Made by a program: the position numbers and the translations under genes | Notes under the pieces: generated by a model | Databases searched by the model: none | The model's input: the letters and a program-made list of their open reading frames with translations, nothing else | What the model was told of the DNA's origin: nothing | In this document: positions 19,842 through 31,399 of the stretch, one piece after another | How positions within the stretch are numbered: position 1 is the stretch's first letter | How the letters are laid out: every line of letters begins with the position of its first letter | Assembly: GCA_028456385.1 (NCBI GenBank) | Contig: JALNQF010000190.1 | Coordinates: 19,063 to 83,062, forward strand | Direction: 5' to 3' | DNA: 64,000 nucleotides | From: Ophiosphaerella korrae | Lineage: Eukaryota; Ascomycota; Dothideomycetes; Pleosporales; Phaeosphaeriaceae

Positions 19842-21558
19842 ATGCCTCCCGCGGTCATCCTAGTCGAGGAAAGCATCATCGAGAGGCTCGTCGCCAACGA
19901 CCATATAAAATGGTGGAACAAACCCAACCTCCGTCGCCTCTACTTTTTCCTCGTTCCTTTCTGTATCTCCATTGAGTCAACCAGTGGATTCGACAAGTAA
20001 GCAAGTTCTCCCCTGTGTTGTGTATCGTTTGGCTGACGGCCCCTTCGCTCTATGATGAACGGCCTGCAAGCACTAAAATATTGGATCTCTTACATGGACA
20101 ATCCAAGCCCCGCTATGTTGGGATTCCTTACTTCTAGTTACGCGATCGGAGCCATCACCGCCGTTCCCTTCGTTTCACTTGTGACAGATCATCTCGGAAG
20201 AAGGATGAGTATCGTTTTCGGGTCTTGTATTATGGTCATCGGTGCGATCATGCAGGGTCTCGCCCAGAACGGTAAGTCATGGCCAAGTAAAGCTTATGGG
20301 CGCATTCTAACAATGATGAAGTCGGAATGTTTGCCTTTGCGAGATGTGTGCTTGGCCACGGCATTGTGTACGCTATCGTGTCTGGCTCTGCCCTTCTTGG
20401 TGAGCTTGGACATCCTAAGGAACGACCATTCCTCGGTAGTATGTTCAATGCCTTTTATGGCGTAGGCGCTGTTTTGGGTGCTGGCATTGTTGTTCGAACG
20501 ATCGAAATCCGGAATGATTGGAGCTGGCGCCTTCCATCTATCCTCCAAGCTCTGCCATCTATCATCCAAATCGTCTTCGCTTGGACCGTTCCAGAGTCCC
20601 CTCGCTGGCTTGTATCGAAAGATCGTAGCGAAGAAGCGCTTGAGGTCTTGATCAAGTACCACGCGGAAGGCGATGCTTCCCAAGAGCTTCCACACCTCGA
20701 GCTCGCCGAAATCCGAAAGGCGCTGGAGATTGAAAACTCATCTCGTGCTCGTGGGTGGGGAGAACTTTTCCAGACTAAAGGCATGCGACACCGAGCTGCT
20801 GTTGCTTGTGGACTCGGCCTGTTTACACAATTCAGCGGGAATACGCTTATTAGCCAGTACCTTATACAGATTCTGAGAAAGATTGGTATTACTAATGGCC
20901 ATATCCAAGTGCGCTTCAATGTTGGGATGGAGTCCTGGGGCTTTCTTACAGCTTTGATCATCGCCGTCATTGCCCCTAGATATCCAAGACGAAGGATGTA
21001 TATGCTTACTGCGATCCTTCTGCTTATGATTTACTCCGGTTGGACCGCTGCCCAGGCGCGTTACAAGATGTCTCCGTCATCTGGTACAGGAATCGCTGTG
21101 CTTGTCCTAATATTCCTCTATAAGCCCGCCTATGCTATTGGGTATAACGCGTTGACCTATGTTTATCTGGTAAGCATATTTGCATTTTTCTATTTCTTGC
21201 ACCCACTGATTTAGCCGTGCAATAGGTCGAACTCTGGCCATACTATGTTCGAACAAAGGGCATTAGTTTCTTCCAGCTGTTCGGGCGTCTGGCCAACATG
21301 TTTGGTTCTCAGGTAAACCCTATTGGCCTAGCTGAGCTGGACTGGAAATACCTTATTGTGTATGTGGCATGGTTATGCGTTGAGGTGGTCTTTATCTGGT
21401 TCTTGTTCCCAGAAACATATGGTAAGACGTTAGAAGAGCTCACGTTCTTGTTTGAGTCGGAGCAACAGGGTGCGAATGAGCTGGCAGCTACTACAGCGAA
21501 GATTATCGAAGACCCTCGTATAATAGAGGTCCGAGAGACGGTCGAGAAGCAGGCCTAA
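19842..21558 (+). CDS. MFS sugar transporter with a suspect splice acceptor
   Basis: Four exons (19,842-19,996; 20,048-20,271; 20,322-21,169; 21,226-21,558) give 519 residues of a 12-helix major-facilitator sugar transporter, closest in feel to fungal lactose/hexose permeases. Signature motifs are present: DHLGRR after helix 2, PESPRWL in the central region and PETYGKTLEEL near the C-terminus. Introns 2 and 3 are canonical (50 and 56 bp; CTAAC branch in intron 2). Intron 1 (19,997-20,047) has a GTAAGC donor and a GCTGAC branch but ends in CG, not AG. Only that acceptor restores the frame and the family-typical GFDNSMMNGLQ. The next AG, at 20,069-20,070, leads to an early stop. The gene is therefore either mis-spliced (effectively null) or uses a rare acceptor. 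Substrate not determined. Confidence 0.8.
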
Positions 21559-21873
21559 ATAAGCTTGTCCTTTATATAGCCGTTCAAAATTGTCTAGCAA
21601 ATTAGAATGCTAAAAACCCGTTCCGAGTTCAAACCGGAAATCTCTATTATAATCGCAATTACCCCAGAAGATATGTACATTTTTAACGGGCATCTTTGTA
21701 CAGCCGCGCGGGATGAATTGCTTTCACACTGCAAGGCTAGCTCTAAAAGCTTCAAATCTATCCGACTCGGCTTGCAGTTTCTTCAGATGCTGCTTCTTTT
21801 GTTCTTCTCGTCGATGTACTTGCTCCTTAATCTAAACAGAACGAATCGTTAACCAAGCATGACACAAAGCCCG
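21559..21873. other. Convergent intergenic region
   Basis: These 315 bases lie between the 3' ends of the transporter and the large minus-strand kinase gene, so they should hold two 3' UTRs. The small frame at 21,607-21,852 has no motif and is not called. Confidence 0.5.
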
Positions 21874-24800
21874 TTAGGTTGGATGGATAAAACTGACCTT
21901 TAGCTTTGTTTGAAGCATCTTATCCTCCTCACCTAGCGCTTGATACAACGCCTCCATCGTTTGCAGACATGCCAGGTGTAGCTCGGAATGAGCATAGTTC
22001 GTCTCATGCCACTTCTCTGTTCGAGCCAAGGCCATTCTGCCTTGACCGACAGCATGCCCAAAATCCCTCGTGGCAGTCTTCAGCCTGATGTCTTGGATAA
22101 AAGTCCTTACGAGCCCGGTTTTCTCGAGCTCTCCACTGGCTTCTCGTGATTCGGAAAACGCAACCGAGCTGGCCTTGCGCAAGAACTTGCGCGCCTCCTC
22201 GTGGTTGCCAAGCGCTTCGTACAATTGCACAAGGAAGAGGACCGCATCAAGGTTATCCCGATCACTTGCGACCACTTTCCGCTGGAGCGCAACTGCTTCA
22301 TCCAGCCGGCTCTGCTTGAATCGAAGGTAGGCCCGCGCTGGATAGGGGATATCGCGTTCATCGTCGCCCTCGTTGAAGACGTGTTGGCACGTCTCTTGCA
22401 TGAGGTCAATCATCCCATCGGCCTCGTCCATCTTGCTGGCATCGACGAGAACCCGCGCCAGGGCTGCCATGGTCTGCAGCGTGGCCTCTTCTCCGATACC
22501 CAAGCTCGCGAGCCTGAAGTCCATGGCGCGCCGGCCAAAACCCTCAGCCTCGTTCCACCGGCCTTGCTTGCTGCACGACTTGATCAACAAGTCGAGCAGA
22601 ACGCACGCCTCCTCGCGCTCCTCGGGATGTTCCATCTCCATGAAGCGCAGCACATCTTGCTGCACTAGTTCTGCCTCAGGCCAGAAGCCTAGTGCTGGGA
22701 GGATGAAGACGAGGTCCTTCTTAGTGTCGATTGTATCCTCGTGGTACTCCCCGCGCAACTCCCGCCGCCGCCTCAGTAGCTCGCCCGCCAATTCCAACGC
22801 CTCAGTCATATTCTCCTCGGCAAGGGTCACCCGCAACAGGTCCGCCAGCAAGTCCAACGTTGCGTCAGCTGTATCGCCAAGGACCCGCCGTGTCGATTCA
22901 GTCGCCACCCGGTAGTGGGCCACTGCCTCAGAGTTGCGGTCCGTCTGCTCGCAGACGTAGCCTAGAAAAGCAGCCGCCAGCCGCGCCGGCTTTGAGTCGG
23001 CTGCTGCAGCTGCGAGCACCTCGCGCGCCAGTGGCTCCGCAGCAGCGTAGTCAGCTACACCGATGTGCAGTCTCGCTAGGGCGCACATGGACGTTAGCAT
23101 GTCTAACGTCGCAACACCGCCGGCGTTTGCTCTTTCCCGCTCGAGCGAGGCAGCGTACAAACGACGCGCCTCGTCCAGTTCGCCTCGCAGTTCCTTGCAC
23201 GTAGCTTGGATGTACAGCGCCAGAGAGACCATTCCATCGTTGGTCTCGGGCACGTGGCTGGAGATGTGCAGGAGCCGCCCGGCTTGCACCTCGCTCTCGT
23301 CGAGCTGCCGTGCCCGCAACAGGGCTGTGCACAGGTCCTCTACGGCTTTGCCGGTGTGGACGTGGATCTCGCCGTGGGATCGAACGGCAGAGGCGACACG
23401 GCGCTGGAAGAGGTCGATGGCTTCAGCGGACTTGGCTGCGAAGGACAGCGTCAGGCCGAGCTGGCGCTCCGCGTTGAGAGTGGTCTGATGATCATCGCCG
23501 AGCATGGCACGATACGCAAGAACGGCTTCCTGGCCATAGGCTTCGGACTTTTCGACCTGCTCTTGGCTTCTGAGAGCCTCGCAAAGGGCAGTCTTGACAT
23601 CTGCTAGCTCCAAGGCGTCACAGGGAGAGGACTGCTCGAGAATATTCAGCACCTGTTCTTGGAGAAGACTCGCCTGGGCCCAGCTTCCGCACTTGCCCAA
23701 CGCGGTGGCTAGGTTACGCTTTTGCTTGGTCGTGACCAGGTGCTCAGGACCTATGGTGGATTGGAGATGGTCCACCAGCTTCTGTAGCGACTGGGCCTCC
23801 TTTTCCCACAAACGACGCAGTCTGTAGTGGGCGGCAAGCTGTTCCAGCACCGCATGAGTAGCGTGGGACTTTCGCTTTCCGTGGATCTCGAGGCAGGTTT
23901 CGAGCACGTTGGTTAAGATAGGCTCCGAAATCTCGTGCTGTCGGCAAAGATCCAATCCTGCTGCTAGGTCGATGAGAGCATGAAAGACCTCGAAGAATTC
24001 CTTGGGTTTTACGGCACGCAGCCTGCGCGGCAGCAACTCTGTTAACTTGGCCGCTGCTTCAAATTTCTGGGTTCGGCAATAGTCTAGGACGAGACTTGCC
24101 TTGAGGTAAAACAAAGGTCGGGAGAAGTCCAGGGTAACGTCACCCTCGCTGCCGTCGGAGAAGATCTGGTCCTGATAGATTCGGTCGTAGAGCTCCAGCG
24201 CTGCTTCTTGGATCTTGACCGCCTCTTCATGCCTCCCGAGCTGCGACTCTGTGCTCGCACGCGCAGTCTCTACTTTGAGTGTGACGGGGTGATTGCGACC
24301 GAAGGTATCCAAGGCATTGAGAGAGACGGCAAGAGCGTAATCATGTGCTTCTTGAATCCGTCCAAGAGAAGATGAGATGTAGATATTGTCGATCATAGAC
24401 TCGAACAAGTCGACGTGGTCCGGAGGCAGCTGGGCCTGGCGTTGGGCGAGGACGGTTTGGTGCAGCTCTCCTGCTTCCTCGATCTTACTCTGATAACTGA
24501 GTACGTTATACAGTACTGTGGTGGTGCGCAAGGTAGTTGGGTGTGTTTCCCCCAGTCTCTTTCTCTGCAGCTCGAGAGTGTTCCTCAGCTTCACTTCTCT
24601 CTCGGCAGCCGATTCGATACCGTCGCCGACAGAAAGCTCTGTTTCTTCCCGTTCGAGCTTGAGCTTTTCCAGCGTCGCCTGCAGATTAGCCGTAGCCTGT
24701 CTGTTCTCGTCTGAGTCCTCAGGAGCAATTGGATGATCACCCAGCCATTTCTCGAGGGCATCCGGGCTGTTTCCCTGCACGGCGACGTCCCTGACTATCT

Positions 24801-27800
24801 GCAGCTTCACGTACTCGTGCAGTTGTTTCAGCTCCTGAAGATAGCCGTCGTCTTCTCCTGCTTGCTCCAACTCCTCCACGCCCTCTAGCAGTGCCCCGGG
24901 CGTGCGCTTCTCCCGGTCCCCGACAAACATGCGCTGCCCCTGCTGCTCAACAAGCTCCACCACCCTCTGCCTGTTCCCCAGCTCCACCGCGACATGCAGC
25001 CTTGTCCTGCCATGGCCCGGGTCGCCCTTGTCGAGCAACGTGAGGATAATGTCTTCCAGTCCAAGCCGCCACTGATACAGCTCCTCCTTGTCCAGCGACT
25101 TGCCGCTCCACGCGTAGGAGCGCTGCTGCGGCCGCCGCCCCGCGTCCACGGCCATGCCCAGAAGCCAGTCCAGCATGCCGCCCGGCCCAATGCGCGCGCC
25201 CGCCTGCAGCAACGCGAGCACCGCAGGGGCGTTGCCCGCACCGACGGCCATGGCGAGCGGCGGCACATCCCCCACGGCCGCGTTGACCAGCGCCCGCACA
25301 CGCGCGTGCTCCAGCAGGTGGAAGAGGACGTGCATGCCGCGCACCGTGGCCCGCCCCATGGCCGCCGAGTGCAGGATGGTGTGCGAGCCCAAGTCGACGG
25401 CCGCGCCGCGCGCCAGCAGCAGGTCGACAGTGGCTCCGTCGCACGTCGCGGACCCCACGGCAGCCTCGAGCGGCGTCCTGCCATCCCACCGCGTCTCCAG
25501 CGGCGCCCCACGGTCTAGCAGCAGCCGCACCGCCGCCACGTCGCCCAGCCCTACGGCGACAAACAGCAGCGGGATGCGCGCACCGCCCGCCACCAGCGGC
25601 GCATCCACAGCGAGCGCCCGGCCCGCGACGCGCGCATCCAGCACGGCGCCGGCAACTGCAGCGCTGCCGGCCTGCAGCGACGCGGCCAGCACGGCAGCGT
25701 CCAGCGGCAACAGGCCATCCTCGAGCAGGCGGCGCACAATGGCGGCAGCCGCGGCGTCGCGGCGCTTGACGACCGTGTTGGTGACGGCCATGGGCTCTTC
25801 GCCGCGGCCGAAGCGGGCGCGGCGGGCAACAAGGGCGGCAACGGGCTCAAGGCCCAGCCAGCAGGGCGCGCGGGCGACGGCGTGGGACAGCGGCGTGGCG
25901 CCGTCGGCGTCCTCGTCGTTGACGGCGGCTGCGCCCGTGCCCAGCACAAAGCCGAGCGTCGACTCCAGCGCACGCGGGGCTGCGGCGCCGTGGATGAGCA
26001 GCGGCAGCAGGGCGTCGTGCGGGTGGGCGAGGTCGAAGAGGCCCAGCGGCGGCACGCGGGGCGCCGTCCAGAGCGACTCGCGATAGGCCCGCTCCCGGCC
26101 GAGCAGCGACGGGAGCAGGTGGTCGAGGCGCAGGGCGACGGCCAGAGGATACGTGCCTGCGGTCCAGCCCGTGGCCTCGACGCCCAGCCTGGCCTGGAGG
26201 CGCAGAAAGGCGTCGACGAGCGCGGCGTTGTTGGTCGCGATGGCGACTTCCAGCGGCGTGCCCGCCACCATGCAGCCGCCCATCAGGATCCCCGGCTCCG
26301 GTATGCGTTCCAGCAAGCCCTCCTGCCCGCCTGCAGCGGCAGCCAGGAGCTCGAGGGCGACGCCAGCCTCCGCGGGCGCGAGCTGCCCCAGCCAGTGCAG
26401 CGGCGTGGCCCGCGCGCGGCCGCCTGGCAGCATCGAGACGTGTCTGCCGAGAAGCCATCGAAGCACGTCGAGATGGGCGCCGCGACAGGCGGCGACAAGC
26501 AGATCCTGTCCCCATGCCCCCGTGGGCGCCGTTGCTGCAGCACGGGCGAACAACAGCTCCACCAGCGGCAGGAGGCCGAGACGGGCTGCTACGACCAGCA
26601 GGTTGCCCTGCATCTGGGGCGCACTGTCGTCCTCCACCACACATGGCATGCACTCGAGGTGCTCGGCGCACAGGCTCCCAATTTCTTGCAGCTTGGCGTG
26701 CGCATCTGCGAGATGAACCGCTCCGAGAACCGTCTCTCCGTGCTGTTGGATGTCAAATGTCCTCCCGAGTGCGTCTGCCTGGTGCATCTTCTCATACAAC
26801 CGGAGCCGCTCCGCAAAGTACGTCCGGCTGTCGAGCTGCGACAGAGACTTCTCGAGCCTGGCGATGGGGTGGTCCATCTCCCACAACGCTGCAGGCACTT
26901 CGCCCATGGCACATTCGTGGAGCCTAAAGACAATGGCGAGCGCTTTGCGGCTGCCCATTCGTGCGGCCTCGGCCAGGATTCCCAGCGACTTGGCAGCGTC
27001 GACTTTCTCTGTGCCAACGTTAGATAGATAGCACATGGCAAGGTCGAATAGAGCCGACCGTTTGTCAACATTCGATGTCGATGTTTCGGCTGCATAGCGG
27101 AGCTGGCCAAGCAGGTCGACTTGCACCGCGAGCGGCATCTGCGGGATTGCCTGCGTCGTGCCATTTGTTAACGTCCGTCTCAAGCTCGACTGCGGGCGGT
27201 GGATTCATACAAATGTTGCCACCGACGAACCGTCAGCTCCAGAACCGCCAGCTCCAGCAAAAGGCTCAAGCGGCGCGGCCCACTGTTTGTCTTGGGTAGG
27301 AGAGAATCCGATTTGTCGCCTGGGACAGTATTTAGTCTCAGCAGCTACTAGGTTGATAGGAGTTACAACACTGACATCCAGAGATTTTCGCTGAGAGCTT
27401 TGTTCTGACGGAAATAGCTAGCAATTTTTTCAATGCCCTCACGATCGTGCGAATTGTCCCTCAACGATGCCAGAAGAACACGGGATATAATCTGCACAAG
27501 CGAGCCGCCTTCGTTTCCATGAACTTCCTTCAAGGAAGTCATGCTTCGCAAGAGCAGCTCATCTTTCGGTAGGGTATTGAGCCAAGACACGGCCGCCGTG
27601 ACAGCCTCGCTGCCTATGGTTTCACCTAGACTCTTGTAATATCTCACGCCTCCCAAAATCAAGTCCCAGCAGAGAAGTCCAAACGAGTAAATATCACACT
27701 TGAACAGCGCATCTGCCTCCATTGGGACAAAAACATCTCGACATCGTATCTCCGGGGCATTGTATAACAATGTTCCGAGATAGACTTGGCTTCTTTGCTC

Positions 27801-28595
27801 CGGCTTGTGAAGATCAATCAGTGAATAGCCAAAGTCGGACAGCTTGGCAACATAGGGTCGCCCGTACCCCTCGAAGACTAACGTGTTCTCCATCTTCACA
27901 TCTCCATGAGCTATGGCGCACTTGTGGAGAGCCTCAAGTCCGCTCGCAATGTCGTGCATGAGATGAGCCTTGGTGGTAAGGTCCAGCTTCTTGTCGGGGC
28001 CGAGGCCCTGGCAAAAGTCCCTCAGCGTCCCGAATGGAGCAAACTCGGCAACAAGAGAAACTTCGGTGCTGTGCAGAGAGGATTTGGATGCAAATTCAGG
28101 TCGATAACCGAGCAGAGTGACGATATTCATGTGAAACTGCAGTGGCAGATGAGTAAGGATCCGAAGCTCCTTCAAGACTGTGGCCACGGGGCATTGGTGA
28201 GCAGACGAGCTCGCCTCGTCCTGTGGATCATCTTTCTGAAAGATCTTGATCTTCTTGACGGCCACCATGATGGGCTTGCCATCTCTCGTCTCATTGAGTG
28301 CACATTTTTCCACGCGGTACGAAGCCCCGTCGCCAACATACTTGCCTACTCCATCCCAGCCGCCGTCAAAATCCGTAGCCTTGTAATACCGCAGCTTTGT
28401 ATAATCCCCTTCGGCCTCAGTCTTGGATCCTAACCGATTCCAGCTCAGACTGATTAAATAGGTCCATATGTCAATAGGCTCCAGCTTGCCAGATCTTTTG
28501 CCTCCTGAGGTCGTCACCTTCCCGCCCTCACCATGGACAGAAACGGAGGTTACTCCAGAGGAAAGCACAGTACGGAGATCCCAGGTAAGACTCAT
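21874..28595 (-). CDS. Protein kinase with Sel1-like, ankyrin and TPR repeats (2201 residues)
   Basis: Three exons, 28,595-27,376, 27,319-27,211 and 27,150-21,874, are joined by 56- and 60-bp introns with GTCAGT and GTATGA donors and CAG acceptors. Phases match exactly, so what looks like two genes is one. Residues about 70-350 form a kinase domain with glycine loop GDGASYRV, VAVKK lysine 114, catalytic HGDVKMEN (Asp232), DFG 254-256 and APE 280-282; all key residues are present. A Gly/Ala-rich linker follows. Next come a Sel1-like segment (about 472-515), ankyrin-type repeats (about 620-1190, with TPLHWLG, TPLSHAV and TPLEAAV motifs), and kinesin-light-chain-like TPRs to the end (GETHPTTLR, GRNHPVTLK, GDDHQTTLN). 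The ankyrin-coding part (about 24.9-26.7 kb) is strikingly GC-rich. Such repeat proteins are sensors or scaffolds; substrate and ligand are unknown. It shares a promoter with the HeLo-pseudokinase gene. Confidence 0.85.
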
Positions 28596-28860
28596 CTTGA
28601 TTTCCCATGCAAGGTTAGGTAGAGAGAAATAGCAGAACTAGAAAAAGAACGCTACAGAGATGTGCATGTTCAGCCTGGCACACAACCAGGCTGTCAGAAC
28701 ATGATCCCAGTGGCTGAGGTTCAGCTCGCAAGACACATGACAGCTTTGTCAGCCTGTCAAGGGCCGAACAGGAATAGTTAGCGCAGCCACCCCCCGCCTA
28801 CTCGCGCCTCGGTTTCGTCGCCCCAGCACTCTAATTTCCAACAACACAACCGACTAACAC
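28596..28860. promoter_or_regulatory. Shared divergent promoter with a palindrome
   Basis: These 265 bases separate the start codons of two divergent kinase-type genes, so both promoters must lie here or overlap. At 28,667-28,701 there is an inverted repeat: GTTC and AGCCTGG on the left face CCAGGCT and GAAC on the right. Related CAGCCTG/TGTCAG words recur to about 28,765. The palindrome could be a regulator site or an RNA hairpin in one 5' UTR; no factor is assigned. Confidence 0.55.
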
Positions 28861-30566
28861 ATGGAGGTTGCCAGCCTAGTCTTGGGTGCCGTCACCTTGG
28901 TGAAACCGGTTTGCACTACTGTTGAAGAGGTCCTGAAAAACTACAATGGGTTTGGAAAAGATGCCGAGCGTCTGCGCTTGCGCTTTGCAGTATCCAGGAC
29001 CAGGCTGGACTCAGTGGAGCGTGTCTTGTTCGATGAGAACAAGTTCTCGCCCATCATGCCCGGCCGTTTAATTGACCACCTACCAGAGAAATTATGCGAC
29101 GACATGCTGGCACTTCTACGACAACTCTACGGCCTCCTGATGGAATATGCGGCTGTTCGTGTCCAGTACAAAATAGAGCAACAGGAGGCCAAGGTTGGTG
29201 TCAACAGTCTGGCCGATCTGTCGGCAGAAGATCGCATTAAGGTTTTGGCAGTGGACAGGAAAACAACAGATGCATCGCAGCAGAAAGCCGTAGGGTGGGC
29301 ACGGAAAATGATGTGGGTTGCCTTTGACAAAAGTAGCACCGAGAAACTCGTGTTGGAGTTCGAGGCGTGGACACAGAGAACACAGGTACTGCTAGAAGCC
29401 GCATGGTGGCCCTTGTCCTTCTTCCAGACTCTGGAACGACTGCAAAAGCTTGAACAAGATCAGGACGCCAAAACCGTTGGATTGCTGCGTGGCATCGGAG
29501 TGCGCAAATTGCTCGTCACCAGCCCAGCGTTGATGCATTCTCGGTCCCAGGCAAAGGAAGCTATTCCCAAAGATTTTTGTCGTAGCTCCAAGATCAATGT
29601 TTTTGACTTGGGAACCCTGAATGGTTCGGATGGCCACTACATGGCTGAGTACAAACAGTATGCACCTAGCAGCGGGAGTTCAATCAGTGCCCCTGTCGTC
29701 CGACAGCGAGTCGTCCAGCTAGCCGCCCTACTCCACGAGGCTCCCATCTCAGATCCAGCGCTGAGGGTGCTGCAGTGTACACACTACTTCGAGGAAACCC
29801 CAAAGTTACGCTTTGGGCTGCTTTGTCTGCTTCCATCTGCCGGTGGCACAACGCAACATCCCACGACGCTCGCCAGCATCCTGGATGCCAAGTATAAAGG
29901 CTCTCGTCCGTCTCTGACCGCAAGGATACGCCTTGCCCATAAACTCGCCTTGTGCATACAACGGCTGCATACTTACTCGTGGGTGCACAAGTCACTGCGA
30001 CCAGAAAACGTTCTCTTATTCCCATCGGACAACGAGCTGTCCGAAATCGAGAGAGCACTCGAGGATCCACGGCTCGTTGGGTTTGAGTACTCACGGCAGG
30101 AGTCAGACTTTTCTGATCAGTTTGGAGAATCAGAGATCAAACGAAATATCTACCGACATCCCACTCGGTGGGGACAACCGACCAATCGATTTGAAAAGAT
30201 CCACGATATATACGGTATGTTGTAACGGCTTTTTGCTGTATTTCATCGTAGCGCAACTAGAACAGGGAGTACTGATGAAACACCTCATACATAGCCCTAG
30301 GTGTACTCCTTCTCGAAATCGGCCTTTGGTCTCGAGCAGATCAATTCGACAATGGAGCCCTCGTTGGCCCCAGTATGGCTAACAATCCAGTCGCTGTGCA
30401 GAACAAGCTTCTCAAACACGCACAAGTCCGTCTCGGATTCTACGCCGGCAATGCGTTTCGTGACGCCGTAGTTGGTTGTCTTACCAGCCAGTTTCCGGAA
30501 ACAGACATGACGGAAGGGTTTTCGCGTTTGATCGAAGGGATTGAAGCAGCGGGAGCGGCTGTCTGA
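28861..30566 (+). CDS. HeLo-like domain plus pseudokinase (MLKL-like architecture)
   Basis: Two exons (28,861-30,214 and 30,301-30,566), with an 86-bp intron (GTATGT donor, CCCTAG acceptor) inside HDIYG/VLLLEIGLW, give 539 residues. The first 200 or so residues resemble a HeLo/prion-inhibition domain: a hydrophobic start (MEVASLVLGAVTLV), then FGKDAERLRLRFAVSRTRL and an all-helical continuation. The second half is a degenerate kinase fold. The catalytic loop reads HKSLRPEN (376-383), with no HRD aspartate; the DFG position reads GFE (407-409); no glycine loop is evident. IYRHPTRWG and DIYGVLLLEIGLW are typical of fungal pseudokinases. HeLo-type domains act in membranes in fungal cell death (HET-S) and in human MLKL. 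The role here is inference from architecture. It is divergent to the kinase-ankyrin-TPR gene. Confidence 0.8.
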
Positions 30567-31399
30567 TTTATATCGCGCAGCCTAGTGCACGCCTGGTAAT
30601 CGATCCGGCGGTCTCGTACCTTCCCTGATAGATAAGTGCTTCTGCCACATCATTCATACTCTTAAGTGCCAGGTTATGCTCCACTCCTAATCTTTTTTCT
30701 CTTGATAATAGTACTTGTCGGTACGTTGTTTTGGCCGCCGAATATTGCCTAAGGCTTGATTGACACCGTCCTACCCGATCTAGAAGCGAAGCCTTTGTTG
30801 TCTTGTCTACTGCGTCGTTAAGTCCAGTAGATACTAATGTTTTGTTATTGCTAATAAAAGCTGCTGCCTATATAATAGCAAGTAGTAGATAGGTAAGCAC
30901 CTCCAGTAGTTTATTAATAGCTTTGTTACCTACTTGAATCCTAAAACCTTAACAGCTATCGGGCGTAAGCCAAGTTTCCGCACCTACGTAATTGCCATGC
31001 GATTGCAAACCATATAATCACACATTTGTTTGCATAATAACGTAGTTTATAAGCGAGCGCCGGGCCCCAAAACATACCAAAAAGTTGAAAAACAGCCTCT
31101 TGATTAGATGGCGTCCCTAGCGTCAACGCACCTACGCTGATGCAACCAGCACTGACAGAAATACCAAACACGACCCCTCGGGCAAGTCAAACATGGCTTC
31201 GTAAGCGCGCGCACCAAACAGGGCCTAATTTTGGACAGAAGCGACCAGCCCCCACATAGCTAACTACCGTTTCTACGCTAAGCACCACTTTTATATACGT
31301 ATAAAGAAGTGCGGCTACTTGACGTTTACACACCAATATCGTGATCACTATCATTATCATCGTCACCACCACCACCACCGCCACGACCACGACATAGCT
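30567..31399. other. Intergenic, with a CAC microsatellite
   Basis: No gene is recognised between the pseudokinase and the ankyrin gene. The middle (about 30,700-30,960) is TA-rich. A CCGCACCTACGTAATTGC-like word near 30,977 and CGCACCTACGCTGATGC near 31,126 are partly similar, possibly traces of an element. A (CAC)n/(CATCAC)-type tract at about 31,340-31,395 lies just before the next start and is probably 5' UTR. Confidence 0.45.

Noticed and set aside
25154..27027. Long plus-strand open frames (up to 381 codons) inside the kinase-ankyrin gene
   Set aside because: They are side effects of the very GC-rich minus-strand coding sequence. Composition is Ala/Arg/Ser-rich without motifs, and the opposite frame has kinase, ankyrin and TPR signatures.
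31319..31399. His-rich N-terminal extension of the ankyrin gene
   Set aside because: The extension begins with TTG and is encoded by a CAC microsatellite; the ATG at 31,400 is the first true start.
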